Assembly: GCA_020445165.1 (NCBI GenBank)
Contig: JAGRHE010000047.1
Coordinates: 1 to 15,477 of the forward strand
Length of the DNA stretch: 15,477 nucleotides
From: Gammaproteobacteria bacterium
Lineage (GTDB): Bacteria > Pseudomonadota > Gammaproteobacteria > Chromatiales > Sedimenticolaceae
Direction: 5' to 3'
Part shown: piece after piece, positions 7,501 to 15,024 of the stretch
Numbering within the stretch: position 1 is the first letter of the stretch
How the letters are laid out: every line of letters starts with the position of its first letter
The notes under the pieces: model-generated
Told to the model about the DNA's origin: nothing
The model's database searches: none
What the model saw: only the letters and a program-made list of their open reading frames with translations
Made by a program: the position numbers and the translations under genes

Positions 7501-8296
7501 CCCGTCACTGATCGTCCTCAGCCCATTCGACCTGGCACTGGCCGCCGTGCTGGTACTGGCCCTGGCCGCCCTGTCCTGGCGGCTGCAGCTGGACATCGGC
7601 CGCCGCATGCTGGTCGCCGCCGCGCGCAGCACGGTGCAACTGCTGCTGCTCGGCCTGGTCCTCAAAGCCCTGTTCCTGAGCACCAATCCCTGGCTGGTCG
7701 CGGCCCTGGCAACGGTGATGCTGAGTGTCGCCGGCTACGAAGTCATGGCGCGCCAGAAGCACCGCCTGCGCGGGATATGGGGCTATGGAACCGGCACCCT
7801 GTCGATGTTCCTGTCATCGTTTTCGATCACCTTGCTGGCACTGCTCGCCGTGCTGCAGCCGGTACCCTGGTACACACCGCAATACGCAATCCCGCTGCTC
7901 GGGATGCTGCTCGGCAACACCATGACCGGGATTGCGGTCGCACTCGACAACCTGACCCGGCAAACCCTGGACAAGCGCCGCCAGATCGAGGCCCGGTTGG
8001 CCCTGGGCCACAGCGCGGCGCGCGCCATCGGTGATATCCGGCGTGATGCACTTCGCGCCGGCCTGATCCCGATCGTGAACTCGATGACGACCGCTGGTAT
8101 CGTCAGTTTGCCGGGCATGATGACGGGCCAGATCCTGGCCGGGAGTCCGCCGATGGAGGCGGCCAAGTACCAGCTGTTGATCCTTTTCCTGATCGCCGCC
8201 GGCACCGGCCTGGGCAGCGTCGTGGCGGTGATGATCGCGTCGCACCGGCTGTTCGACACGCGTTCGCGCCTGCGCAGCGAGCGCCTTCAGCGCTGA
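7490..8296 (+). CDS. fetB: FetB-type ABC transporter permease (UPF0014)
   Basis: The inner-membrane permease partner of FetA, putatively exporting iron or another metal. The 268-residue protein is about the usual length and shows roughly seven hydrophobic segments. Family landmarks are RSTVQLLLLGLVL near residue 46, the GNTMTGIAVALDNL stretch (about 141-154) and the long conserved block around NSMTTAGIVSLPGMMTG (about 199-215). The Arg-rich cytoplasmic stretch between them, KRRQIEARLALGHSAARA, is a likely coupling-helix region for the ATPase. The ATG at 7490 lies inside the fetA end and gives a short polar N-terminus before the first membrane helix. It ends the thiS-thiG-trmB-fetA-fetB run; the following glycosyltransferase starts 29 bases later with its own strong ribosome site and may be a separate function on the same transcript. 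Confidence 0.92.
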   Translation: MQNSPSLIVLSPFDLALAAVLVLALAALSWRLQLDIGRRMLVAAARSTVQLLLLGLVLKALFLSTNPWLVAALATVMLSVAGYEVMARQKHRLRGIWGYGTGTLSMFLSSFSITLLALLAVLQPVPWYTPQYAIPLLGMLLGNTMTGIAVALDNLTRQTLDKRRQIEARLALGHSAARAIGDIRRDALRAGLIPIVNSMTTAGIVSLPGMMTGQILAGSPPMEAAKYQLLILFLIAAGTGLGSVVAVMIASHRLFDTRSRLRSERLQR

Positions 8297-8325
8297 TCCG
8301 CGGCCGGCATAGCAGGGAGGTCGAG

Positions 8326-9510
8326 ATGAGTGACAAGCCAGGCATCCTGTTCGTCGTCCCGTGGGATCTCGATGCGGCCGGTGGCATCAACCAGGTCGTG
8401 ATCAACCTGGCGCGCGAAACCGAACGCCAGGGTCGACTGCGGCCGATCATCGTCTGCAACGACTGGGACAGCGAGCCGTTCCAGACCAGCGAGTTCGAAG
8501 GCATCACCCGGGTCAGCGTGCGCCTGCGGCCGCCGCTAGCCGACCAGCGCATGCTGCGCAACCTGGCGGGATTCGCGCTGACCATGCGATCAGAGATCAG
8601 CGCCTGGCGCAGGTTCATGCGCGATCACCGGGTCGAAGTGGTCAACGCCCACTATGCCGACCCGGGGCAGGCATTGCTGGCACTGCTGCGCAGACTCGGC
8701 CGGCCACGCTTCCGCTTGGTGTATTCGCTGCACGGCGCCGACATCACGGCGATACAGGAGGCCGGGTCAGCGAGCCGCTCGACCAGCCACTGGATGCTGA
8801 AGCAGGCAGACCATGTCGTGTGCTGTTCGGACAGTCTCAGCAACCGGGCACGCGAGCAGCTGCCGCTCGCGAATGTTCCGGTCAGTACGATCCACAACGG
8901 CATCGATTTCGCCGAACTCGATCGCGCCAAGCACGATCCGTATCGCCCCGACACCGGCGAGTTCGACAGCTACCTGATCAACGTCGCCACGTTCGAGCAC
9001 AAAAAGGGCCAGGACATACTGCTCGACGCCTACCTGCAGCTGGCGCGCGATGGACTGAGCTCGGCGCTTGTCCTGGTCGGCCGCAGCACGCCGCATCTGG
9101 CGACCTTGCGCAGCCGCGTCCGCCAGCTCGGTCTGCAGGATCACGTGTTCTTCGTAACCGACCTGGACCACACCCGTACCCTGGCCGCGATCCGCAAGGC
9201 GCGCCTGTTCGTATTGCCGTCGCGCGCCGAACCATTCGGCATCGTGCTGCTCGAAGCGGCATACATGCGCACACCGATCGTTGCCAGCCAGACCGGTGGC
9301 ATCCCGGAGGTGCTGGGGCGCTATTTTCCTTACCTCGTCCCGCCCGATGACCCGGACGCATTGGCCCGGACGATCGATGATGCCCTGTTCAACCCGACCG
9401 AGACCGAGCGCCAGGTGCGCCTGCTGCGGCGGCTGGTCGGCGCCAATTTCAGTTGGCAGCGGGCCTATGAACGATATGAGCCGGTGTGGCTGGGAGAGGC
9501 GCGGGAATGA
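8326..9510 (+). CDS. Glycosyltransferase family 4
   Basis: A retaining GT-B fold sugar transferase, probably acting in the cytoplasm on a cell-surface polysaccharide or glycolipid. The 394-residue protein has an N-terminal acceptor domain starting ILFVVPWDLDAAGGINQV (7-24), a LHGADI motif (135-140), an IHNGID linker motif (189-194), a donor domain opening with NVATFEHKKGQD (219-230), and the GT4 E-x7-E pair E302/E310 within EPFGIVLLE, followed by TGGIPEVL (323-330). A strong GGGAGG lies upstream of the ATG, which decides the start. The acceptor and sugar cannot be read from the sequence. It is 29 bases after fetB on the same strand, and faces a methyltransferase of opposite strand 39 bases beyond its stop. 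The stop overlaps an ATG (ATGA) that leads only into antisense of the methyltransferase. Confidence 0.92.
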   Translation: MSDKPGILFVVPWDLDAAGGINQVVINLARETERQGRLRPIIVCNDWDSEPFQTSEFEGITRVSVRLRPPLADQRMLRNLAGFALTMRSEISAWRRFMRDHRVEVVNAHYADPGQALLALLRRLGRPRFRLVYSLHGADITAIQEAGSASRSTSHWMLKQADHVVCCSDSLSNRAREQLPLANVPVSTIHNGIDFAELDRAKHDPYRPDTGEFDSYLINVATFEHKKGQDILLDAYLQLARDGLSSALVLVGRSTPHLATLRSRVRQLGLQDHVFFVTDLDHTRTLAAIRKARLFVLPSRAEPFGIVLLEAAYMRTPIVASQTGGIPEVLGRYFPYLVPPDDPDALARTIDDALFNPTETERQVRLLRRLVGANFSWQRAYERYEPVWLGEARE

Positions 9511-9549
9511 GGCCGAAAATGCCCGACCCGCTTCGGCGCTGGCGGCGGA

Positions 9550-10377
9550 TCATCGACGCCCGCGGTTCAGAATGGACTGAAGCGCGACGAAGCGGTCCGG
9601 GCGGAAGATCTTCAACATCGCCATCAAAGCATCGGTTGCCTTCTCTTCATCCTGTGCGAACGGCTCGACACGATAGCAATCGATCTGCGCGTTCGGAGCA
9701 CTGTAGGTCTTGCTCTTGTAAAGGTTCAGAAAATCAGTATCGAGTGCATCGCGATAGGCCTGGGCATGGTCTAAATGCGCGAGGTAAAGCTTGTTCGATC
9801 CAATGGCAAAGGGGACGATGCCTGAACAGGTCTGGTGTTGCCAGAGTGAGTAGGCGGAAGTGACCTCCGGCCAGTCCGCCCGACAGTAGTCATCCAGGGC
9901 GATCACACCTCCGCTGCCGAGGGTTTCTTCGGCCAGCGCCAGGTCGTTCAACACGATGGACTGCCAGTGCCCACCGTCGATACTGAAAAACCGGACATCA
10001 CCAACCGCCCCGAGGATATCGTCTGCGGAAACCCTGTCCGAGGAATCCTGGATGATCTGCACCCGCTCGCGATCGATACCGAACGTCTCCAGGTTTTCGT
10101 GCAGCCGTTGTGTGTTTCCACGTCCCGATTGGTCGAGATTGCTCGCCTGGTCGTCGAATACGTCGATACACAACGCTTTCTCCGCACCTTCCAGTGCCAT
10201 GCACAGCGGAATGAATGACTTGCCATGATGGACGCCGATCTCGACACAACCACCGGTGATCGGCTGTTTCGCCTGAAACGAAAGGATGGCCCCGATGATT
10301 TCGGCATCCACCCGCTGCAGCCAACCTTGGACCTTGCGTTTATCGTGTCGCAGATAATTCCAAAGATTGCGATTCAT
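9550..10377 (-). CDS. Class I SAM-dependent methyltransferase (Methyltransf_24-like)
   Basis: A methyltransferase of 275 residues with an unknown acceptor; its neighbours suggest a sugar or polysaccharide intermediate. SAM motif I is VEIGVHHGKS (45-54). An acidic residue after the second strand is in ALCIDVFDD (68-76), and the FFSIDGGHWQS (130-140) followed by GGVIALDDYC (156-165) matches the Methyltransf_24 pattern seen in many exopolysaccharide and O-antigen clusters. I chose the ATG at 10377 because AGAGG lies 7 bases upstream; an ATG at 10401 would add only eight residues. No membrane segment is visible. It runs opposite to both neighbouring surface-polysaccharide genes. Cephalosporin-hydroxylase-like relatives share this fold, so the exact reaction is open. 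Confidence 0.82.
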   Translation of the reverse strand: MNRNLWNYLRHDKRKVQGWLQRVDAEIIGAILSFQAKQPITGGCVEIGVHHGKSFIPLCMALEGAEKALCIDVFDDQASNLDQSGRGNTQRLHENLETFGIDRERVQIIQDSSDRVSADDILGAVGDVRFFSIDGGHWQSIVLNDLALAEETLGSGGVIALDDYCRADWPEVTSAYSLWQHQTCSGIVPFAIGSNKLYLAHLDHAQAYRDALDTDFLNLYKSKTYSAPNAQIDCYRVEPFAQDEEKATDALMAMLKIFRPDRFVALQSILNRGRR

Positions 10378-10562
10378 TGGCCGACCTCTGAGTTGTTCCA
10401 AGTCTGTACCGTTGCCGGTAGAGTTCGCGAGCTATGAATGATGGAAATTGGCGATCGCACCAAGCTCCACCTGTCGCACGTTTCCGGTAACGGAAGCCAG
10501 GCAAGGTTACGCGCGTTGGCACAGACCTGCATACCGAACGGCGAGATTCCGGAACCTGACTG

Positions 10563-12068
10563 ATGACCTCCCCAGAAAACAGCCCACTGTCGCACAAGGT
10601 CGCACATGGCGCGATCTGGATGGTCGGCATGCGACTGCTGGTGAGGTTCATTGGGCTGATCAGCACTGTCATACTCGCGCGCCTGCTACTGCCCGAACAC
10701 TTTGGACTGATCGCGCTCGCCAGTGCGTTGATCTTCGTCCTCGAATCGATGAGCGATCTGCGCTTCGAGCTGGCGATCATCGCACAACAGGAAACCAGCG
10801 ATGACGATCTGAACTCTGCGTTCACGCTGAACGTGCTGCGCGGCCTGGGCTTGGCGTTTCTCGTGTCACTGCTCGCCTTCCCCTACGCCGGCCTGATGAA
10901 CGAGCAAAACCTGGCGGCGCCGATGCTCGCACTCAGCCTCCTGCCGCTGATCGATGGATTCAAGAACCCGGCTTTCATCATCTACGAGAAATCGATGGTG
11001 TTCAGTCGTGAATTCACACTGCAGCTGTCGCACAAAATCTTCACGCTCGTGGTCACCATCACCTTTGCGCTGCTGTGGCGCGACCATTGGGCACTGGTGG
11101 CAGGACTGATCGCGGGCTCGCTCGCCCGGACCTCGACCAGCTACATCCTGCGCCCATTCCGGCCCAGACCCACGTTGCGCGCCTGGCGAAGGCTCGCTGC
11201 ATTCTCAGGCTGGCTGATGGCAGCCAACGTGGTCACCGCACTGCTGCACAAGATGGAGTTCTTCCTCATCGGCGCGATGCTTCCGGTGCGCACGGTCGGC
11301 ATCTACCACGTCGGGTCCGAGATCGCCAACATGGCGGCGCACGAGTTGGCGATGCCCTTGAAGCGCGCAATCTTTCCGGCACTCTCGTCACTGGCGGATG
11401 ATCCCGGGAAACAGTATGCGAGCTTCCTGCGCTCGATCGAGATGATCGCGCTGATCTCGCTGCCGGCCGGGATCGGCCTTGCACTGGTGGCAGAACCCTT
11501 CACGCTGCTCATCCTGGGAGACAACTGGACAGACGTCATCCAGGTCCTCGCCTTCCTGGGACCGGCCGGTTCGATCTGGGCGATTGCCGGCCTGTGTGAC
11601 ACCCTGACGCTTTCACGCGGCCAGACACGCATGATCTTTAATCGCGAACTGGTCAAGGCGCTGTACATGGCCCCCATCTACTTCGTCGCCGTCTGGTTGG
11701 GCGGACTGCGCGGCCTGCTGATCGCGGTGCCAATCGTGGCGGTTATTTCTTTGCTGGTTTACCTGCACATGGTCAAACGCCAAACCGGCAAGCCCATGCT
11801 GCTTCCACTGTTCGGCGCTTGGCGTTCGATGTTCGCAGTCGCCGCGATGAGCATCGCGCTACTGAGCTTCAGCCATTGGCTCGGATCAGCCGAGCATGCC
11901 CTGCCACCGGCTGTCATGTTGATCACCCTGGTCACGGTTGGCGCAGCGGTCTACATCGCCTGCCACCTGGTGTTGTGGTCGATCGCTGGAAAGCCCGACG
12001 GTGTCGAGCGATTCCTGATCGACTTCGTGAACTCGCGCAGGCAAGGCGAACGGCAAGCCAATCCGTAA
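10563..12068 (+). CDS. Wzx/MviN-type polysaccharide flippase (lipopolysaccharide biosynthesis protein)
   Basis: A 501-residue integral membrane protein of the MOP/polysaccharide-export superfamily (Polysacc_synt_3 or WzxC-like), expected to flip lipid-linked oligosaccharide across the inner membrane. About twelve to fourteen hydrophobic segments run along it, beginning with IWMVGMRLLVRFIGLISTVI (18-37) and the typical ARLLLPEHFGLIALA stretch (39-53). Charged positions such as LRFELAII (66-73) and the loop with IYEKSMVFSREF (about 140-151) match the WzxC group. The ATG at 10563 has a weak ribosome site (GGA about 12 bases upstream); no better in-frame start is close. It is divergent from the methyltransferase (185-base gap) and convergent with the next glycosyltransferase. 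No polymerase (Wzy) or chain-length regulator is in the window, so substrate and pathway type are unknown. Confidence 0.9.
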   Translation: MTSPENSPLSHKVAHGAIWMVGMRLLVRFIGLISTVILARLLLPEHFGLIALASALIFVLESMSDLRFELAIIAQQETSDDDLNSAFTLNVLRGLGLAFLVSLLAFPYAGLMNEQNLAAPMLALSLLPLIDGFKNPAFIIYEKSMVFSREFTLQLSHKIFTLVVTITFALLWRDHWALVAGLIAGSLARTSTSYILRPFRPRPTLRAWRRLAAFSGWLMAANVVTALLHKMEFFLIGAMLPVRTVGIYHVGSEIANMAAHELAMPLKRAIFPALSSLADDPGKQYASFLRSIEMIALISLPAGIGLALVAEPFTLLILGDNWTDVIQVLAFLGPAGSIWAIAGLCDTLTLSRGQTRMIFNRELVKALYMAPIYFVAVWLGGLRGLLIAVPIVAVISLLVYLHMVKRQTGKPMLLPLFGAWRSMFAVAAMSIALLSFSHWLGSAEHALPPAVMLITLVTVGAAVYIACHLVLWSIAGKPDGVERFLIDFVNSRRQGERQANP

Positions 12069-12123
12069 ACGGGTGTCTTCTTCAGGGGCGGCGGATCGAT
12101 CGACGATGCAACGAACCTGCGAC

Positions 12124-12139
12124 CCGGCGGGCTCGCCGG
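12124..12139. other. GC-rich hairpin between convergent genes
   Basis: CCGGCG-GGCT-CGCCGG forms a perfect 6-base-pair stem with a four-base loop in the 87-base gap between the convergent flippase and glycosyltransferase genes. It could slow or end transcription from both sides, but there is no T-tract on either strand, so it is not a standard intrinsic terminator. Confidence 0.35.
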
Positions 12140-12155
12140 ATGCCTGGCAGTCGGT

Positions 12156-13394
12156 TCAAAGCCCCAACGCGACCTCGACTTCACGGGCGAAGCTTGCAAT
12201 GGTGTAGCAACGCTCGTAGGTCATGCGCCCCTGGTCTCGCAAACGCGTCCGCAATCCGGCATCGTCGACGATCGCCTGACAGGCAGCAGCAAAGCTGCCG
12301 GCATCATCCGCGATCAGGATGTCGCGACCATGGCTGATCTCGAGCCCTTCCGCACCAATCGATGTCGACACGACAGGGCGCCCCATCGCCAGCGCCTCGA
12401 TGATCTTTATCCTGGTTCCAGCGCCCATTCGCAGAGGCACCACGACGACGTCTGCAGCATCGTAATAAGGCTGCACCTCGGGCACGTCCGCAGCCAGCGA
12501 GATTCCCTCGCCGGCAGTCATCTCGATGACGCGTTTCGTCGGCTTGGCGCCCACCACATTCAGCATCCACTTCAACTGGCCAAACTGCCGCCCCAGTTCC
12601 GGCCAGACCTCTTTGACGAACCATTCCAGGCCGTCTTCGTTGGCAACATAGGCGAGGCTTCCGACAAACAGCAAGCGTGCGGTGCCTGGCATTGGCTCCA
12701 GCGGCGGTAACAGGCCCGGATCCCGCAGCGTGTTCGGAATCGACGTGAAACGCACATCACGCTGGCTTTCGTTCAATTCATCGGCATCCTGTTTCGAACA
12801 GACGAACACCTGCCCCCAACGGCGTGCCATCCTGCGTTCAAGACGCTCCAGGCGCGGCCCGCGCAGGAATGCCTCGAGCGCCATCAATTTGCCGTGCGAG
12901 AGCCCGGTCAGGCGGGCATTCCGCCGTGCAAACATCGACTCCCTGTCATCGAGGTCGAAACCGATGGCTTTGCCTGTGAGCTGTCCCGAATCCAACAACT
13001 GTTGGCCGACATAGGCCATCGACAGGCGGATGGCGAACACGGCATCGAACTCGCGTACCGGCAACACTCTGGCAATCCGAGCGATTTCCTCCGCCTTGAG
13101 ATCCCAGTAACCCGGCAGCGGACCGGCAAGGACCGATGACAGAAAACGCAGGCGTCCCATGCCGGAATCGGATTCGGCTCGAATACTCGACCATTCCGGC
13201 GGTATGTGGGCCACGAACTCGGTGTGTGATGACAGGTCACACTGTGGCGGCTCGCCGAGAATCAGCAGGTATATACTGTAATGGCGACTCAGTGTCTCGA
13301 GCCACGCCCATGCCCGTATGCGCGATCCTTTACCGGTGGCGGACGGCGAATAGAAGCTGAGCAGAAGCAGACGCGGGCGACTTGTCGATTCCAC
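12156..13394 (-). CDS. Glycosyltransferase family 4 (second)
   Basis: A GT-B type glycosyltransferase of 412 residues, probably building the same surface glycan as its neighbours. The N-terminal domain opens with LLLLSFYSPSATGKGSRIRA (9-28), and FDLDDRES (146-153) resembles a motif of GT4 proteins in exopolysaccharide clusters. The donor domain begins at LLFVGSLAY (241-249); VVVVPLRMGAGTRIKIIEAL (316-335) and GRPVVSTSIGAEGL (338-351) form the sugar-nucleotide site, with E333 in the expected place. I chose a GTG start at 13394: GGA lies about 9 bases upstream and the Rossmann strand begins at residue 9. The frame is open to 13577 but that part would overlap the divergent DUF3301 gene and is Arg-rich with no family likeness. 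Acceptor and sugar are not known. Confidence 0.88.
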   Translation of the reverse strand: MESTSRPRLLLLSFYSPSATGKGSRIRAWAWLETLSRHYSIYLLILGEPPQCDLSSHTEFVAHIPPEWSSIRAESDSGMGRLRFLSSVLAGPLPGYWDLKAEEIARIARVLPVREFDAVFAIRLSMAYVGQQLLDSGQLTGKAIGFDLDDRESMFARRNARLTGLSHGKLMALEAFLRGPRLERLERRMARRWGQVFVCSKQDADELNESQRDVRFTSIPNTLRDPGLLPPLEPMPGTARLLFVGSLAYVANEDGLEWFVKEVWPELGRQFGQLKWMLNVVGAKPTKRVIEMTAGEGISLAADVPEVQPYYDAADVVVVPLRMGAGTRIKIIEALAMGRPVVSTSIGAEGLEISHGRDILIADDAGSFAAACQAIVDDAGLRTRLRDQGRMTYERCYTIASFAREVEVALGL

Positions 13395-13486
13395 GTAATT
13401 GAATCCAACGTTTGTTGATCGATGAACCTGTCGTTGCCGCCTGGCGAAAAAACTGACACAACGGTCCACGACCAGCCGGGAACTCC

Positions 13487-13882
13487 ATGTTAGCCAATTT
13501 GCTTCCGCTGTTAGTACTTGGAATTCTCGCCCTGCTGTGGCTGGATGCCGCACGCGCACGCGAATTGGCGACCGCATTGGTACAACGCCACTGTGAGCGC
13601 ACCGGCCTGCAGTTTCTCGACGAAACCGTCGCCCTGGCGCGTATGGGTGTTCGCTGGACGTCGCAGGGACTGAAGCTGCGGCGCATGTACCGGTTCGAAT
13701 TCAGCCTCGAGGGGGTGGGCCGCCAGATCGGCTACATCCTGATGCTCGGCATGAACCTGGAAACCATCGACGACGGTTTGCCGTTCGAGGACGAAGCAGC
13801 GCCGGAAAAAGCGCCCGATTCAGCCGACAAGCCATCGGATCCGGACCGCAAGGTGATCCCGTTCCGGCGCCGCGACAACTGA
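13487..13882 (+). CDS. DUF3301 family membrane protein
   Basis: A 131-residue protein matching the small proteobacterial DUF3301 family, whose function is not established. One N-terminal hydrophobic segment (about 3-21, LANLLPLLVLGILALLWL) is a likely membrane anchor or signal-anchor. The family core follows: CERTGLQFLDETVALARM (36-53) and a YRFEFS block (68-73). The C-terminal third is rich in Ala, Pro, Asp and Glu and ends in basic VIPFRRRDN, so it is probably disordered. A GGGAA lies about 4 bases before the ATG. It is divergent from the second glycosyltransferase (92-base gap) and convergent with sspB, whose stop is 10 bases past its own. Confidence 0.82.
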   Translation: MLANLLPLLVLGILALLWLDAARARELATALVQRHCERTGLQFLDETVALARMGVRWTSQGLKLRRMYRFEFSLEGVGRQIGYILMLGMNLETIDDGLPFEDEAAPEKAPDSADKPSDPDRKVIPFRRRDN

Positions 13883-13892
13883 CCGGCGCGAA

Positions 13893-14282
13893 CTACTTGA
13901 CGACCTTCAACGACGGCTTGCCACTGGCAGGCGGCGTCGGCGGCTCATTCGACGGCGGTTCCGGGTCGTCGACATTGTCTTCCGGGAACAACATGCCTTT
14001 ACCGTTCTCGCGCGCGTACACGCCAAGCACCGCATCGGGTGGCAGCGAAATCGCGAAAGCGGAGCCGCCGAAGCGTGCCTCGAAGGAAACCAGCTCGTTG
14101 CCGAGGTTGAGGTCACGCACCGCGCTCGGGCTCACGTTGAGAACGATTCGCCCTTCCTCGACATAGCGCGTCGGCACGTGCACCGAATCCCGGTTTGCAT
14201 CGACCAGCAGGTACGGTGTGAGCTCGTTGTCGACCAGCCACTCGTACAGGGCACGGATCAGGTACGGTCTGTTCGAAGTCAT
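13893..14282 (-). CDS. sspB: ClpXP protease specificity-enhancing factor SspB
   Basis: An adaptor that binds SsrA-tagged proteins and hands them to ClpXP. The 129-residue protein has the ordered SspB domain (about 1-105), with RPYLIRALYEWLVDN (5-19), the strand TPYLLVDA and FEARFGG (67-73), which borders the tag-binding groove. An acidic, Pro-rich linker follows (about 109-121). The last residues, PSLKVVK, match the C-terminal peptide that docks on the ClpX zinc-binding domain (E. coli SspB ends similarly in LRVVK). I chose the ATG at 14282 since the family starts there and the open frame above it overlaps sspA. It lies 11 bases after the sspA stop, so the two are an operon. The linker is short compared with the E. 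coli protein. Confidence 0.95.
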   Translation of the reverse strand: MTSNRPYLIRALYEWLVDNELTPYLLVDANRDSVHVPTRYVEEGRIVLNVSPSAVRDLNLGNELVSFEARFGGSAFAISLPPDAVLGVYARENGKGMLFPEDNVDDPEPPSNEPPTPPASGKPSLKVVK

Positions 14283-14293
14283 GCGATACCCGA

Positions 14294-14920
14294 TCAGCCG
14301 CGCATTTCGCGTTCGAACTCGGTCAGGCTGGCGATGAAGCCATTGCGGATGAACAGGTTGCCGGCATAGACATTGACCTGCTTGGCCGCCTGGCCGCTCA
14401 GCTCGACACCCAGCGAAGGCAGGCGCCACAGCAGGGGCGCGATGCTGGCGTCGACCAGCGAGAATTCGTCGCTCATGAAGAACGGCTTGTGGGCCAGGAT
14501 CGGGGCGGCCGCGGTCAAACCCTCGCGCAGTTCCTTGCGCGCCTTGGTCGCGGCCTTGCCGCCGCCCAGGATCTGACCGACCAGGCTGTACCAGTCATGC
14601 TCGACCCGGTACATGTACAGGCGCGCACTGGCCCGTGACACCGGATCGACCGGCAGCAGCGGGGGATGCGGAAAGCGCTCGTCCAGGTACTCGCAGATGA
14701 TGCGCGAGTCGTACAGGGCCAGGTCGCGGTCGACCAGGGTCGGCACCGTGCCGTAAGGATTGAGGTCGATCACGTCTTCCGGCAGGTTGAGCGGATCGAC
14801 ATCGACGATATCGCAGGTGACGTTCTTCTCTGCCAGCACCATGCGCACCCGGTGACTGTGCAGGCTCTGTGGATCGGAGAACAGTGTCATCACGGATCTA
14901 CGGGCGGCAACAGCGGTCAT
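14294..14920 (-). CDS. sspA: Stringent starvation protein A (SspA)
   Basis: A glutathione-S-transferase-fold protein of 208 residues that binds RNA polymerase and acts in starvation and stress control in gammaproteobacteria. The N-terminal thioredoxin-like domain starts at MTLFSDPQSLHSHRVRMVLA (11-30) and contains NPYGTVPTLVDRDLALYDSR (54-73) followed by IICEYLDERFPHPPLLP. The helical C-terminal domain contains the GST-like FFMSDEFSLVDASIAPLLW stretch. The ATG at 14920 has GGAG 7 bases upstream. A ten-residue N-terminal extension precedes the usual start, and the ATG at 14890 (MTLFSD) is a possible alternative. It sits between petC and sspB, the common gammaproteobacterial order, and may use a promoter inside the petC terminator. 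Confidence 0.95.
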   Translation of the reverse strand: MTAVAARRSVMTLFSDPQSLHSHRVRMVLAEKNVTCDIVDVDPLNLPEDVIDLNPYGTVPTLVDRDLALYDSRIICEYLDERFPHPPLLPVDPVSRASARLYMYRVEHDWYSLVGQILGGGKAATKARKELREGLTAAAPILAHKPFFMSDEFSLVDASIAPLLWRLPSLGVELSGQAAKQVNVYAGNLFIRNGFIASLTEFEREMRG

Positions 14921-14961
14921 TCAGTATCTCCAGGAGGCGGTCCAGCAAAAAACCGGCACAT

Positions 14962-14996
14962 AAAAAAGGCGCACAGTATAGCAAACTGCGCGCCTT
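14962..14996 (-). terminator. Rho-independent terminator after petC
   Basis: Minus strand: AAGGCGCGCAGT, a seven-base loop, then ACTGTGCGCCTT, giving a 12-pair stem with one A-C mismatch, followed by a T-run (TTTTTTA overlapping the stem end, 14967-14962). It begins 28 bases after the petC stop and ends about 41 bases before sspA. An outer 7-base inverted repeat (AAAACCG at 14949-14955 with CGGTTTT at 14997-15003) flanks it. The stem has an A-tract on its other side too, but no gene reads toward it on the plus strand. Confidence 0.8.
14975..14983 (-). promoter_or_regulatory. Extended -10 element, candidate sspA promoter
   Basis: On the minus strand TGCTATACT matches an extended -10 (TGN plus TATACT, five of six consensus bases). 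Transcription would start near 14968, about 48 bases before the sspA ATG. No good -35 is present 16-18 bases upstream (AAAACC there), which an extended -10 can tolerate. It lies in the loop and distal arm of the petC terminator, so a transcript starting here would not contain the full hairpin. Confidence 0.4.
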
Positions 14997-15024
14997 CGGT
15001 TTTATGCGTAATGCGCCTTCGCCA

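Noticed and set aside
9507..9863. Plus-strand frame coupled to the GT4 stop
   Set aside because: Most of it lies antisense to a well-supported methyltransferase, and it has Ser/Arg-rich shadow composition.
10482..10495. TTCCG-gtaa-CGGAA inverted repeat in the divergent methyltransferase/flippase gap
   Set aside because: A five-pair repeat is expected by chance at this GC content, and nothing around it suggests a specific operator.
10374..10607. Small minus-strand frame of 77 codons upstream of the methyltransferase
   Set aside because: It overlaps the flippase start and the divergent promoter gap and has no recognisable family or good ribosome site.
13395..13577. Extension of the second GT4 to an ATG at 13577
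   Set aside because: It would overlap the divergent DUF3301 gene, and the extra residues show no glycosyltransferase likeness.
14283..14429. Upstream extension of sspB to 14429
   Set aside because: It overlaps the 3' end of sspA in another frame, and the SspB family starts at the ATG at 14282.
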